Below are positions 1 to 9,231 of a DNA stretch of 64,000 nt, in pieces. The translations under genes and the position numbers were made by a program. Location: assembly GCF_902459565.1 (NCBI RefSeq), contig NZ_CABPSN010000003.1, positions 1-64,000 on the forward strand. The letters run 5' to 3'. The notes below the pieces were generated by a model that did no database searches, was not told the DNA's origin, and was given only the letters and a program-made list of their open reading frames with translations. The stretch is from Pandoraea aquatica. GTDB taxonomy: Bacteria; Pseudomonadota; Gammaproteobacteria; Burkholderiales; Burkholderiaceae. Numbering within the stretch: the stretch's first letter is position 1; the number at the start of each line of letters is the position of its first letter.

Positions 1-7
1 CGCATGA

Positions 8-138
8 AGTGAAATTCCGGGACCTGGCAAAGTGACGTCGCTGTCTGCCTGCTAGCTGCGCTTTTCATCGACTCCGCTGAATCCAACGGTATTGCACCGC
101 CGCGTTGTTGTAACGCCGGCACGGAGTGAAATTCCGGG
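8..138. repeat. pair of 14-bp direct repeats at the left edge
   Basis: The 14-base string agtgaaattccggg occurs at 8-21 and again at 125-138, a period of 117 bases. No gene is visible in bases 1-179. Short repeats of this kind could be the end of a longer repeat family that continues outside the window, or operator half-sites. Function unknown. Confidence 0.4.
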
Positions 139-203
139 TGGATCGTCATACGTTTCTCGCTTAGCATTCGGCCACGGGGTTGGAAGTTCGGGGAGTAAAA
201 CGG

Positions 204-1046
204 GTGGTCGATCAGAATCGCAATAAGCATTACGCATGGTGGCAGTTCGGGTTGATGTGCATTGGCGCCGCTGTCACGATTAGCAGTCTTGGTGGATGTG
301 CATCGCAGAACGATTCGATGGCGCACGTCTCAGCGTCGACGATATCGTCGCATCACGAGGAAATCGCACCGCTCTCCGCAGCTGTCGACTCCGAAGGCCT
401 CCCGCCGCACTGGGAGACGTATCTTGTCACCCGCAACAAACGTCTGACGCACTACGAGCAGGCCACGGACAGTGAAGGAATCGCGGTAATCCGCGCAACC
501 GTAGACGAATCGGCGTCCGGCATTGCACAGAAGCTTGATATCCCCGTATATCCCGGCGCAAAGCTGACATGGCGTTGGCGTGCGGACGCTATACCGGTCA
601 ACGCGGACATTCGGACGAAGCGATACGACGACGCGCCGCTGCGCATTGCACTCGCCTTTGACGGTGACCCAGGCAAACTCTCCATGCAAGATCACATGCA
701 TCGTGAGCTGGCCCGAATGGTCAGCGGCCGGGAGTTGCCGTTCGCGACGCTGATGTACACGTGGGGTGATGACAAACTCGCCGTGAATGACGTGGTGCCT
801 AATCCGTACACCGCTCGTATCCGTTCTGTCGTCGTCGAGCGAGGCACGCGTAACCTTGGCAACTGGCTGACGTATTCTCGGGATATTGCGAAGGATTACG
901 AAAAGGCGTTTGGTGAACCGCCAGGCCGTTTGATCGGCATCGCCATCATGAGTGATGGCGACAATACTCGGTCCAAGTTCACCGCGTGGTATGGCGACAT
1001 CCACTTGGACACGGACGGCATTCCGACGACGACGGCGGCAAAATAA
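204..1046 (+). CDS. DUF3047 domain lipoprotein
   Basis: About 280 residues. The N-terminus has a hydrophobic segment ending in a lipobox, Leu-Gly-Gly-Cys with the cysteine near residue 32, so the product is predicted to be an outer-membrane or periplasmic lipoprotein. The rest matches my recollection of DUF3047, with the signature region LTWRWRADAIPVNADIRTK followed by an acidic DDAPLRIALAFDGD stretch. The family's biochemical role is not established. I chose the GTG at 204 because cggggag lies eight bases upstream; a TTG at 180 and an ATG at 255 are alternatives, the last giving a shorter n-region. The gene stands alone and ends in a bidirectional terminator shared with the convergent amidohydrolase gene. 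Confidence 0.75.
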   Translation: MVDQNRNKHYAWWQFGLMCIGAAVTISSLGGCASQNDSMAHVSASTISSHHEEIAPLSAAVDSEGLPPHWETYLVTRNKRLTHYEQATDSEGIAVIRATVDESASGIAQKLDIPVYPGAKLTWRWRADAIPVNADIRTKRYDDAPLRIALAFDGDPGKLSMQDHMHRELARMVSGRELPFATLMYTWGDDKLAVNDVVPNPYTARIRSVVVERGTRNLGNWLTYSRDIAKDYEKAFGEPPGRLIGIAIMSDGDNTRSKFTAWYGDIHLDTDGIPTTTAAK

Positions 1047-1070
1047 CGGCTGTTAGCACCATTAAAAGCG

Positions 1071-1103
1071 AAAAAGCCAGCAAATCACATTGCTGGCTTT
1101 TTT
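1071..1103. terminator. bidirectional intrinsic terminator
   Basis: Stem gccagcaa (1076-1083) pairs with ttgctggc (1090-1097) around a six-base loop. It is flanked by an A-run on the left and a T-run on the right, so it works in both orientations between the convergent DUF3047 and M20 genes. Confidence 0.85.
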
Positions 1104-1133
1104 GTTGAACGCTGGATTGTCAGCGTCGGTTAC

Positions 1134-2330
1134 TTACTTATTGCGTTCGAAATACGTCTCGACCAGCTTGACCCAGTAAGTGCCACCGAGCGGCAGCAGA
1201 TCGTCGTTGAAGTCATAGCTGGCGTTGTGGAGGTTGCAAGGACCGAGGCCGTGACCGGTGTCGCGGTGCGTTCCGTCGCCATTCCCAATGAAAACGTAAG
1301 CGCCCGGCTTCTCGAGCAGCATGAACGAGAAATCCTCCGCGCCCATTGTAGGCTCGACTTTGTCGTTGACGTTCTCGTCACCCACCACCTGTCGCATCAC
1401 ATCGGCGCACAGCGCAGCCATGCCCGGCTCATTGATGGTCGGCGGGTAGTTCCGATGAAACTCGATTTCGGCGGTGCAACCCAGCCCTTTGGCCACAAAT
1501 TCGGAAATCTCGCGAAGCCGCGTCTCGATCAGGTCAAGGACCTCGATGGAGAACGTGCGAATCGTACCGCCAAGCCATGCCAGATCCGGAACAACGTTCG
1601 TCGTATCGCCAGCGTGGATTTGCGTGATGGAGAGCACCGCCGCGTCAATCGGGCGCTTATTGCGGGTAATGATGCTCTGCAGCGCCTGAGCGACCTGAAC
1701 GGCAGCGATCACCGGATCGATCCCCGCGTTCGGAATGCCGGCGTGCGTACCCTTGCCGCGAATCGAAATCTTGAATTCGTTGCTCGATGCCATCATCGGC
1801 CCGGGCGTGACGGCGAAGGTGCCCGTCGGTACGCCCGGCCAGTTGTGCATACCGAACACCGCTTGCATCGGGAAACGTTCGAACAGCCCGTCCTTGATCA
1901 TCTCCCGCGCGCCGCCACCGCCTTCTTCTGCGGGCTGGAAAATCAGATAGACGGTGCCGTCGAAATTCCGGTGCTTCTGCAAATATTGCGCTGCGGCAAG
2001 CAGCATGGCGGTGTGCCCGTCATGCCCGCAGGCGTGCATCTTGCCCTCATGCTTCGACGCATGCTCGAAGGTGTTCGCTTCGTGAATCGGGAGAGCATCC
2101 ATGTCGGCGCGCAGACCGATCGCGCGGTCGCTGCTGCCATTTTTGATGATGCCGACGAGACCGGTCGTGCCCAGGCCCCGATGGATCGGGATGCCCCATT
2201 GGGTCAACGTGTCGGCGACGACGTCGGAGGTGCGCTTCTCTTCGAAGCACAGCTCGGGGTGCGCGTGGATGTCACGTCGGATGGTCTGGATTTCGCCGCG
2301 AGCGGCGTCGATTTCTGGAATGAGCTTCAT
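1134..2330 (-). CDS. M20 family amidohydrolase (hippurate hydrolase-like)
   Basis: The 398-residue length is normal for M20D metallo-amidohydrolases of the HipO/IAA-amino-acid hydrolase type. These cytoplasmic enzymes split N-acyl amino acids such as hippurate with a di-metal centre. Visible signatures are RRDIHAHPELCFEE near residues 18-31, the metal motif ACGHDGHT at 100-107, and PAEEGGGGA around 133-141 carrying the catalytic glutamate pair. An open frame extends upstream to 2690, but family members begin close to the MKLIPEIDAARGE segment and aggaaac lies just before this ATG, so I start at 2330. It diverges from the molybdopterin oxidoreductase gene. Exact substrate cannot be told from sequence. 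Confidence 0.88.
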   Translation of the reverse strand: MKLIPEIDAARGEIQTIRRDIHAHPELCFEEKRTSDVVADTLTQWGIPIHRGLGTTGLVGIIKNGSSDRAIGLRADMDALPIHEANTFEHASKHEGKMHACGHDGHTAMLLAAAQYLQKHRNFDGTVYLIFQPAEEGGGGAREMIKDGLFERFPMQAVFGMHNWPGVPTGTFAVTPGPMMASSNEFKISIRGKGTHAGIPNAGIDPVIAAVQVAQALQSIITRNKRPIDAAVLSITQIHAGDTTNVVPDLAWLGGTIRTFSIEVLDLIETRLREISEFVAKGLGCTAEIEFHRNYPPTINEPGMAALCADVMRQVVGDENVNDKVEPTMGAEDFSFMLLEKPGAYVFIGNGDGTHRDTGHGLGPCNLHNASYDFNDDLLPLGGTYWVKLVETYFERNK

Positions 2331-2544
2331 GACGGGGGTTTCCTGCGGAGCGCAATGGCTCATCTTACCCCTAATGGGCAGGTCTGGCACCCTGCTCGGA
2401 AATGTCCGAACACGCCGTCGGAGGCACCCCAAAAAAGTCGGAAATGCCCGTGTGGCGGGGCAGCCCACGGGCGAACGTAATACAATATCGCCAGCGCTCC
2501 AACGTCCCCGAGCGCAGAAATCTGGTAGAGAGAGGAGTAGTTTG

Positions 2545-4620
2545 ATGACGACCAATACCCACGTCGTTCGGGCCGCATGCCCGCATGACTGCCCCGATAC
2601 GTGCGCACTGCATGTGACGGTGGAGAACGGCGTCGCGATCAAGGTCCAGGGAGATGCGGACCATCCGACGACCAAGGGCGTCCTGTGCACGAAAGTCTCT
2701 CGTTACACCGAACGGACGTATCACCCGGATCGTTTGCTGCACCCGCTGAAACGCGTCGGTCCGAAGGGCAGCGGAGCGTTCGTCCGGGTGAGCTGGGACG
2801 AAGCGCTCGACGAGATCGCCACCCGCCTTGGCGCTATTGCAGCGCGAGAGCCCGAAGCGATCCTGCCCTACAGCTACGCCGGTACGATGGGCTTCGTGCA
2901 GGGCGAGTCGATGGCCGCACGATTCTTCAACAAGATCGGTGCGTCCGATCTTGATCGAACCATCTGCGCCAGCGCGGGGGCCGCAGGGCTCCGATATACG
3001 TACGGTGCCGGCGTCGGCATGCACGTCGAGCATTTCGTCGACAGCAAACTCATCCTGATCTGGGGGAGCAATCCCATCACGTCGAGCGTGCACTTCTGGG
3101 CCATAGCGCAGGAAGCCAAGCGACGTGGCGCCAAGCTGATTGCCATCGATCCCTACCGATCCCTCACTGCCGAGAAGTGCCACCAGCACATTGCATTGCT
3201 GCCGGGCACCGATGCGGCGTTGGCGCTGGGCATGATGCACGTGCTGATCTCGGAGGATCTGGTCGATCACGAGTACATCGCACGTCACACGATCGGTTAC
3301 AGCGAGCTCAAGGATCGCGTGCGTCGATACACGCCGGCGCGCGTCGCTGAGATTTGCGGTATTCCCGAGGAGACGGTGACGATGTTGGCTCGCGAGTACG
3401 CCAGCGCGAAGCCTGCCGCCATTCGTCTTAACTACGGTATGCAACGGGCGAAGGGCGGCGGTCAGGCAACGCGCGCAGTCGCCTGCCTCCCGGCGCTGAT
3501 CGGCGCATGGCGTGATCCGGCTGGCGGCCTGCTGATGTCGACGTCAGGCTATGCGCCTGTGGATGCAGTGGCGCAGGCGCGGCCCGATCTGCGAGCGCGT
3601 CAGGATAGGCCGGCGCGCATCGTCAATATGAGCGCCATCGGTGACGCCTTGTGTCATCCGGGCGATGACGCTTTCGGCCCGAAGATCGAGGCGCTGGTGG
3701 TTTACAACAGCAACCCGGTGGCCGTTGCGCCTGAGTCGAGCAAGGTGGCGGCTGGCTTCGGGCGTGAAGATCTGTTCACTGTCGTACTCGAACATTTCCA
3801 GACGGACACGGCAGACTACGCCGACTTCGTGTTGCCTGCCACGACCCAGTTGGAGCATCTGGACATTCACAAGGCCTACGGTCACACGTATCTGCTCGCG
3901 AATAACCCGGCCATTGCGCCACTCGGCGAGTCGAAGCCGAATTCGGAAATTTTCCGCCTGCTGGCCAAACGGATGGGATGGCAGGAGCCGTGTTTTTCTG
4001 ACACTGACGACCAATTGGCGGCGCAATCGATCCGCTGGAGCGATGCACGTATGGCTGGCAGTGACTGGGAGACGCTCAAACGTGATGGTTGGATTCGCTA
4101 CGACCTACCGGAAGCGCCCTTTGCGAACGGTCAGTTTTATACGCCGTCCGGCAAATGCGAGTTTTACTCCGAGCGTATGCGCGAAGAAGGATTCGATCCG
4201 CTGCCGGATTGGGTGCCACCGTACGAATCGGTCGCCAGCAATCCGGAACTGGCTGAACGTTATCCGCTGGCCATGATTTCGCCGCCGGCGCGCAACTTTC
4301 TGAATTCCAGCTTCGTGAACGTCGACAGTCTCCGGGCTTCGGTCGGCGAGCCTACGTTGGATATCCATCCGGAGGACGCTGCGCCACGTGGCATTTCGGA
4401 TGGTGCGAGCGTGCGTATTTTCAACGACCGGGGCACGTTGAATGCCAAGGCCAGGGTCACGGAGAAAGCGCGGGAGGGTGTCGTCGTCGGGCTTTCGATC
4501 TGGTGGAAGAAGCTCGCGCCGGACGGAAAGAACGCCAACGAAGTCACCAGCCAGCAACTCACCGATCTTGGCCGGGCGCCGACGTTTTACGATTGCCTGG
4601 TCGACGTCGTACCGGTCTGA
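2545..4620 (+). CDS. molybdopterin oxidoreductase (DMSO reductase superfamily)
   Basis: A 691-residue protein with an N-terminal [4Fe-4S] motif: cysteines 12, 16, 20 and 48 in the pattern C-x3-C-x3-C-x27-C. It is followed by the molybdopterin domain (for example IWGSNPITS and the KLIAIDPYRS stretch) and a C-terminal dinucleotide-binding domain (around DIHPEDAAPRGISDGASVRIFN). No twin-arginine signal is seen, so a cytoplasmic enzyme is likely. The start at 2545 is preceded by agagaggag; the open frame upstream overlaps the divergent gene and is not coding. No electron-transfer or membrane-anchor subunit gene is adjacent, so the physiological substrate and partner are unknown. It is not obviously a formate dehydrogenase or nitrate reductase. 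Confidence 0.85.
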   Translation: MTTNTHVVRAACPHDCPDTCALHVTVENGVAIKVQGDADHPTTKGVLCTKVSRYTERTYHPDRLLHPLKRVGPKGSGAFVRVSWDEALDEIATRLGAIAAREPEAILPYSYAGTMGFVQGESMAARFFNKIGASDLDRTICASAGAAGLRYTYGAGVGMHVEHFVDSKLILIWGSNPITSSVHFWAIAQEAKRRGAKLIAIDPYRSLTAEKCHQHIALLPGTDAALALGMMHVLISEDLVDHEYIARHTIGYSELKDRVRRYTPARVAEICGIPEETVTMLAREYASAKPAAIRLNYGMQRAKGGGQATRAVACLPALIGAWRDPAGGLLMSTSGYAPVDAVAQARPDLRARQDRPARIVNMSAIGDALCHPGDDAFGPKIEALVVYNSNPVAVAPESSKVAAGFGREDLFTVVLEHFQTDTADYADFVLPATTQLEHLDIHKAYGHTYLLANNPAIAPLGESKPNSEIFRLLAKRMGWQEPCFSDTDDQLAAQSIRWSDARMAGSDWETLKRDGWIRYDLPEAPFANGQFYTPSGKCEFYSERMREEGFDPLPDWVPPYESVASNPELAERYPLAMISPPARNFLNSSFVNVDSLRASVGEPTLDIHPEDAAPRGISDGASVRIFNDRGTLNAKARVTEKAREGVVVGLSIWWKKLAPDGKNANEVTSQQLTDLGRAPTFYDCLVDVVPV

Positions 4621-4642
4621 CGGCGACGGCACTCCAGTTCTG

Positions 4643-4697
4643 TTTCGAGTCTGCTCCGAGTCTGTTCAGCGTCCGTTCAGAGTCCCTTCAGAATCAA
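4643..4697 (+). repeat. five imperfect 11-bp tandem repeats
   Basis: Between the oxidoreductase stop and the next start are five consecutive 11-base units: tttcgagtctg, ctccgagtctg, ttcagcgtccg, ttcagagtccc and ttcagaatcaa. The period is close to one DNA helical turn. The array ends 21 bases before the peptidase ATG, so it lies in the probable leader or promoter of that gene. Confidence 0.55.
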
Positions 4698-4718
4698 TAC
4701 CCACCCAGGAGTCTTGCA

Positions 4719-5852
4719 ATGCCGAACCTGCTTGCGAAGCTCCTGCGCTGGACATCCAGGGGCGCGGGACTCGCCGTAACGATCACCGTCGCGATCGGGC
4801 TTCCCGGCTGCGCACAGGTCGGCTACTACGCGCAGTCAATCAACGGCCATTTCACGGTCTTGCACGAAGCACAGCCAGTGCGTGATTTGCTGGCGGATCC
4901 GTCTATCGATCCGCGTTTGCGCACGCGTCTGATCGAAGCCGAGCAAATTCGCAGCTACGCTGTCTCCGCACTCGGCGAACCCGATAACGGCAGCTACCGC
5001 AGCTATGCCGATCTCAAGCGGCCATTCGTTGTGTACAACGTTTTCGCTGCGCCGACGCTTTCACTGAAGCTGCATGAGTCGTGTCTATTGGTCGTCGGTT
5101 GCGTCGAGTACCGTGGCTATTACTCGCGAGAGTCTGCCGAGGCATATGCCGCCGAATTACATCGGGATGGATGGGAAACCTTCGTCGCGGGAATCCCTGC
5201 CTATTCGACGCTAGGCTATTTCGACGACCCGCTGCTCAACACCTTTATCTATCTCCCACGGGCGGAAGTCGCGCGCATGATCTTCCATGAGCTTGCGCAT
5301 CAGATTCTGTTCGTTCGGGGGGATACGGCCTTCAATGAGTCATTTGCCGTGACGGTCGAGACAGTGGGTGTCCGGCGCTGGCTGGTGGCGCATCCCGATG
5401 CTGCGATAGAGTATGAGCGATACGACGCGCATCGCCGCCAGTTCCGCAAGTTGGTCGATGGGTATCGCAAGCGTCTCGAAGCGGTGTACGGCAGCTCGGA
5501 AACGGACGCGGAGAAAGTGGCGAAGAAGGATGCCCTGTTCGATCGAATGCGCGCGGATTACGACGCGCTGAAGACGTCCTGGGGCGGATACAAGGGCTTC
5601 GATCTATGGTTTGCCACGGACCTGAACAATGCCAAAATCGGATCGTTCGCGACCTATAACCAGTGGGTGCCGGCGTTTATGGCGTTGCTGGCGCAAGAGC
5701 GTAACGATCTTCCATCGTTCTATGCCGCCGTAAAATCCATGTCGAAACGGCCGGAGGGAGAACGAAACGCGATGCTCGCGGCGCTGGACAGCACACCGGC
5801 TGCGGCCACCGCCCGGGCACTACTGGATGCGCCGATGCAGGCTGTGCGGTGA
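4719..5852 (+). CDS. lipoprotein zinc aminopeptidase (COG4324)
   Basis: A 377-residue product with an N-terminal hydrophobic stretch and a Leu-Pro-Gly-Cys lipobox (cysteine about residue 31), hence probably a lipoprotein facing the periplasm. The zinc-binding HExxH motif is HELAH at 190-194, followed by NESFA with Glu207 as the likely third ligand. This matches the putative aminopeptidase family PF10023/COG4324, whose role in the cell is poorly known. The start at 4719 has ccagga upstream; a longer open frame from 4503 overlaps the preceding gene and was rejected because it would bury the signal peptide. Confidence 0.85.
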   Translation: MPNLLAKLLRWTSRGAGLAVTITVAIGLPGCAQVGYYAQSINGHFTVLHEAQPVRDLLADPSIDPRLRTRLIEAEQIRSYAVSALGEPDNGSYRSYADLKRPFVVYNVFAAPTLSLKLHESCLLVVGCVEYRGYYSRESAEAYAAELHRDGWETFVAGIPAYSTLGYFDDPLLNTFIYLPRAEVARMIFHELAHQILFVRGDTAFNESFAVTVETVGVRRWLVAHPDAAIEYERYDAHRRQFRKLVDGYRKRLEAVYGSSETDAEKVAKKDALFDRMRADYDALKTSWGGYKGFDLWFATDLNNAKIGSFATYNQWVPAFMALLAQERNDLPSFYAAVKSMSKRPEGERNAMLAALDSTPAAATARALLDAPMQAVR

Positions 5853-6022
5853 TCTGATATCTCGGGGATCGATGTGGACGGGCTACTCGGTGGGCGGCGG
5901 GGGAGCGGATGGCGACACGAGCCACCGGCATCCAGGTCGACGAGTGGCTGAATCGTTACTTCTTGAGCAGCTCAGCGCTTGTCTTGAGTGCACGAAGCGC
6001 GTTCGCCACGTGCCACCAACGG

Positions 6023-6502
6023 TTACGAGATGACGGACTTTAAGTCTCCCAGCAGCAGATAAAGTTGCTGCCGCTGATCTTCCGGCAACGCGCCCAGGCG
6101 TTGCTCGATCCATTGCTCGTGAGCGCGGGCCATATTGGAAAACGCTTTCTTTCCGCGCGCCGTCAGTTTGATCAGAAACGCGCGACGGTCGTTCACGACG
6201 GTCTCACGCGTGACCCAACCTTCCTTCTCCAGCTGATCGGTGATGCCAGTCACGTTTCCGCCGGTCACCATCATCCGCTTACTAAGCTCACCCATCTTCA
6301 GTCCTTCCGGATGGCGATCGAGCTGCGCAAGCAAATCGAAGCGTGGAAGCGTGCAGTCGAATTCCTGACGCAAGCGCGAGCGGATATCCGTCTCGATCAT
6401 GTTGGCGCAAGTGAGTAGGCGCAGCCACAGTCTCAGCGCGTCATGCTCGCGATCGTGGGCTCGCGTTTCGAGATCGAGAGAATCGGAGTCGGCGAGGCTC
6501 AT
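6023..6502 (-). CDS. MarR family transcriptional regulator
   Basis: The 159-residue length is standard for MarR winged-helix dimers. The helix-turn-helix and wing run through the LKMGELSKRMMVTGGNVTG region and the following ITDQLEKEGWVTRE and NDRRAF segments, with a C-terminal dimerisation helix. MarR proteins usually repress neighbouring genes and are released by small phenolic ligands. The adjacent genes (a peptidase upstream, a porin in the same orientation) do not reveal the target. AT-rich sequence at about 6515-6550 upstream of the start is the natural place for its own promoter and operator. Confidence 0.9.
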   Translation of the reverse strand: MSLADSDSLDLETRAHDREHDALRLWLRLLTCANMIETDIRSRLRQEFDCTLPRFDLLAQLDRHPEGLKMGELSKRMMVTGGNVTGITDQLEKEGWVTRETVVNDRRAFLIKLTARGKKAFSNMARAHEQWIEQRLGALPEDQRQQLYLLLGDLKSVIS

Positions 6503-6627
6503 GGTCGATGGCAGAAAATTTACAGTATGGAAATTTTAGGTTTGAAATAATCGCCGGGTCAAGATAGGGCGGTTACGGGGCGTGGACGACTGCATCGAAG
6601 GGCGGATGCTCTGTGCCGCTGACGCAT

Positions 6628-6655
6628 AAAAAAAGGGCACCCGAAGGTGCCCTTT
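6628..6655 (-). terminator. intrinsic terminator of the porin gene
   Basis: aaagggcacc (6632-6641) pairs with ggtgcccttt (6646-6655) around a four-base loop. On the minus strand the stem runs into a U-tract, immediately after the porin stop. Confidence 0.88.
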
Positions 6656-6686
6656 CGCCAAAGCCTAAGTGACAGAAACTGTCAGC

Positions 6687-7844
6687 TTAGAACTTGTGAC
6701 GGATACCGGCCGTAACAGCGAACTGGTTCGTGCTGTTCGAGAAGCCCAGGCCGTTCAACGATGCGCCGCCAGGAGCGTCGTTGTTGGCGTGTTGCCACAG
6801 ACCAACCAGGTACGTGTCCGTGCGCTTCGACAGGAAGTAGTCGACGCCCAGGTTGACTTGGTGGTACTTCGGCGACACGCTGCTGCCCGTCAGGTTAAGC
6901 GTCGACCACGTGTACGTGTACGATGCACCCAGTTGCAGTGCCGGGGTCAGCATGTACTTGGCGTTCAGTTCGGCGTTGTCGAACTTCCAGCTGCCGCCAC
7001 CAACGTATTGGTACACGCTGTGAGCGTAGACCAGACCCAGCGTGGCCGGACCGAAGGCGTACGAACCGCCTGCCGATGCGATCCATGCCTTGTCGCTGGC
7101 AACCAGGCCGCCGAGCGTCATCGGGGTCGTAGCATCGCCACCGTTGTTGATCACGCCGGTCGAGTTAGCAGCCGGAGCGCTGAGCATCAAGTAACCTGCG
7201 CCGAACGACACCGGGCCGTTAGCGTAGCCCAGACCGAACGAGTAAGCACGGTTGTTGGCGAAGCCCGAACCCGTCGAACCGTTGTTAGCCGAGTTCGAGA
7301 AGCCATACATACCGCCGGCGCTGAAGCCGTTGTAGTTGACCGTCGTGTACTTGACCGAGTTGTTGACGCGGAACGAGTTGTTCAGGTTGTCGTTATCGAA
7401 CGGGTGAGCGCCCGCGAACGTCGACCATTGGCTACCCGAAGCGTACGGGCCAACGAAGTCAACCACGGAGTCGTACTGACGACCGATGGTGAACGTGCCA
7501 GCCGTTGCGCTGCTCAGACCAACGTAGGCTTGACGACCGAACATACGGCCGTTCTGGCCCAGCGTGCCCGAACCCAGGTTGAAGCCGTTTTCCAAGACGA
7601 AGATCGCCTTCAGGCCGCCACCGAGGTCCTCAGCACCCTTCAGGCCCCAACGCGAACCTTGCAGGTTACCGTTGGCGAACTGGAAGTTGTGGTTCGTTTG
7701 ACCCGTGCCAGCCAGGCTGCCACCAGTCTTGCTGACGTACTGCAGGCCAGCGTCGATGATACCGTACAGGGTCACGCTGCTTTGAGCGTGAGCAGCGCCA
7801 GCGAATGCGCCGAGCACACCCAGAGCGAGAAGCGACTTTTTCAT
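6687..7844 (-). CDS. Gram-negative porin (OmpC-like, Porin_4 family)
   Basis: A 385-residue trimeric outer-membrane beta-barrel porin. It has a classical 20-residue signal peptide ending in Ala-His-Ala before QSSVTLYG, then the family start VTLYGIIDAGLQYV, a GSRWGLKGAEDLGGGLKA segment typical of strands 2-3, and the C-terminal Phe in GIRHKF needed for Bam-dependent assembly. The upstream in-frame extension to 7961 would place residues before the signal peptide, so I begin at 7844, where ggaga precedes the ATG. Codon use is strongly biased, as expected for an abundant protein. Confidence 0.93.
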   Translation of the reverse strand: MKKSLLALGVLGAFAGAAHAQSSVTLYGIIDAGLQYVSKTGGSLAGTGQTNHNFQFANGNLQGSRWGLKGAEDLGGGLKAIFVLENGFNLGSGTLGQNGRMFGRQAYVGLSSATAGTFTIGRQYDSVVDFVGPYASGSQWSTFAGAHPFDNDNLNNSFRVNNSVKYTTVNYNGFSAGGMYGFSNSANNGSTGSGFANNRAYSFGLGYANGPVSFGAGYLMLSAPAANSTGVINNGGDATTPMTLGGLVASDKAWIASAGGSYAFGPATLGLVYAHSVYQYVGGGSWKFDNAELNAKYMLTPALQLGASYTYTWSTLNLTGSSVSPKYHQVNLGVDYFLSKRTDTYLVGLWQHANNDAPGGASLNGLGFSNSTNQFAVTAGIRHKF

Positions 7845-7933
7845 TGAGTGATCTCCAAAGGATTGTGAGATTTGTTTAACAAGGTCACTAGTGATAACGT
7901 CCTTGCTAATCAACTTCGCGAGAAGTTGGACGT

Positions 7934-7961
7934 AATGTAACAAATTCACTTTAGGCGGCAA
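7934..7961 (-). promoter_or_regulatory. candidate porin promoter and leader hairpin
   Basis: Read on the minus strand: a -35-like TTGCCG (complement of 7956-7961), 16 bases, then a -10-like TACATT (complement of 7934-7939). The resulting leader of about 80 nt contains a perfect 7-bp hairpin (7911-7917 with 7922-7928). No experimental support; match quality is moderate. Confidence 0.4.
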
Positions 7962-8162
7962 AGGAAAAGGCCGGTTTTACGCGGGTTCGCGGCGGGTTTT
8001 GTTTCGTTTACGCAACATCGCGGAAACCGGCGTCTGGCGGGGTTTTCACGCGTTTGTGCCCGCGCAAGGCGCGCCGGATAAAGGGGCGTATCATTGGCCG
8101 CGGACGTGAAAGAATCGTCCTGCGTTCCGCATTGTGAAAGATTTGAGTGAGTTGAAAGTACG

Positions 8163-8810
8163 ATGTTCTCCGACAGTCTGATCTCCGAGCTTGACCGTGG
8201 TCTGCGTGCCATCGCAGGTGTCACTCAAGCGTCCCGTCCGACTCCCACTGCGGTCCAATCCGAAAATAGCGACGCCCCCGCGGGCGACGATGCGCTGACC
8301 TCCCAGGAGCGGCGTCACGTCGCTGGCCTTATGCGTGTGAATCACGTCGGCGAGGTTTGTGCGCAAGCGCTGTATCAGGCACAGAAGCTGGCGACGAAGC
8401 GTCCGGAGTTGCGCGCGGCGTTCGAGCACGCGGGCAAGGAAGAGGAGGACCACCTCGCGTGGACGGCACACCGTCTCTCTGAGCTAGGCTCGCGTCCCAG
8501 CCTGCTGAATCCGTTGTGGTACGCGGGTGCGTTCGCCATCGGCTTCGTCGCGGGGAAGTGCGGCGATAACGTGAGTCTCGGCTTCATGTCGGAGACGGAG
8601 CGTCAGGTCGAGCATCATCTGGACAGCCATCTCGACGACTTGCCGGCGCATGACCTCCGCTCGCGGGCCATCGTCGATCAGATGCGTCTGGACGAGATCG
8701 AACACGGACAGGCCGCGCGTGACGCCGGCGGCATTGAGTTGCCTGCGCCGGTTCAGCGCGTCATGCGCGCTGCGGCTAAGGTCATGACGACGACGGCCTA
8801 CTATATATAG
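8163..8810 (+). CDS. coq7: Coq7 demethoxyubiquinone hydroxylase
   Basis: A 215-residue di-iron monooxygenase catalysing the penultimate hydroxylation in ubiquinone synthesis, membrane-associated. Ferritin-like iron ligands are visible: Glu64 in [12 protein letters not shown], the EEEDH cluster at 93-97, Glu in [11 protein letters not shown], and the C-terminal DEIEHGQ. The N-terminal 45 residues are low-complexity, as in other betaproteobacterial Coq7 proteins. It is a single gene, read away from the porin, and is followed by a 421-bp non-coding stretch before the dcw cluster. Confidence 0.93.
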   Translation: MFSDSLISELDRGLRAIAGVTQASRPTPTAVQSENSDAPAGDDALTSQERRHVAGLMRVNHVGEVCAQALYQAQKLATKRPELRAAFEHAGKEEEDHLAWTAHRLSELGSRPSLLNPLWYAGAFAIGFVAGKCGDNVSLGFMSETERQVEHHLDSHLDDLPAHDLRSRAIVDQMRLDEIEHGQAARDAGGIELPAPVQRVMRAAAKVMTTTAYYI

Positions 8811-9102
8811 AGCGTTCGCAAGATCTCCTCGAAAGACCCCCTGCCTACTGCATCGATTCCCTCTCGTGTAAGCGCGTGCCGGCCGGTTTTCCACGGTGTC
8901 GGCACGGCGTGAGCGCGCACTACGCCGTATCGATAGTGCTGACGGGCCTTGCGCGAAGTGATGCTCAAAATATGAGGTTCCACTTTCACTATCGCACTTA
9001 TGTCTTTAATTTTCCTGACAAAATTCCGTTTTCCTGCTTTAGGAAAGTGAGCTAAGTCATTGTTCTGTCTACCAAATTCCCTCTGAAAAAAGGGCGAAAC
9101 GC
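8811..9102. other. intergenic region upstream of the dcw cluster
   Basis: No convincing gene. A minus-strand open frame of about 105 codons crosses it but has no recognisable family and no good ribosome-binding site. The right part (about 8990-9080) is AT-rich compared with its surroundings and leads into the mraZ promoter and operator. Confidence 0.5.
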
Positions 9103-9165
9103 TTGACCGCCCATACAACCTCCTCTAAAGTGGGAAATAGTGTGAGAAAGTGTATTTTTGTGTGG
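9103..9165 (+). promoter_or_regulatory. mraZ promoter and MraZ operator repeats
   Basis: A TTGACC at 9103-9108 is a good -35 candidate; tctaaa or taaagt near 9124-9131 is a poorer -10. Immediately after come four 5-base elements in exact 10-base phase: tggga at 9131, tgtga at 9141, tgtat at 9151 and tgtgg at 9161. MraZ proteins are known to bind TGGGN direct repeats with 5-base spacers upstream of their own gene, so this is very probably the autoregulatory operator of the dcw operon. The core bases are more degenerate than in E. coli. Confidence 0.7.
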
Positions 9166-9231
9166 CGTAGAGCACAAAATCTTTCTCTTTCGGCATGACG
9201 GGCAGGCAGACGAAACCTCACGGGAGCGCAC

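Noticed and set aside
8801-9118. 105-codon minus-strand frame before mraZ
   Set aside because: Overlaps the end of coq7 and the mraZ promoter area, has no family resemblance, and its start has no good ribosome-binding site.
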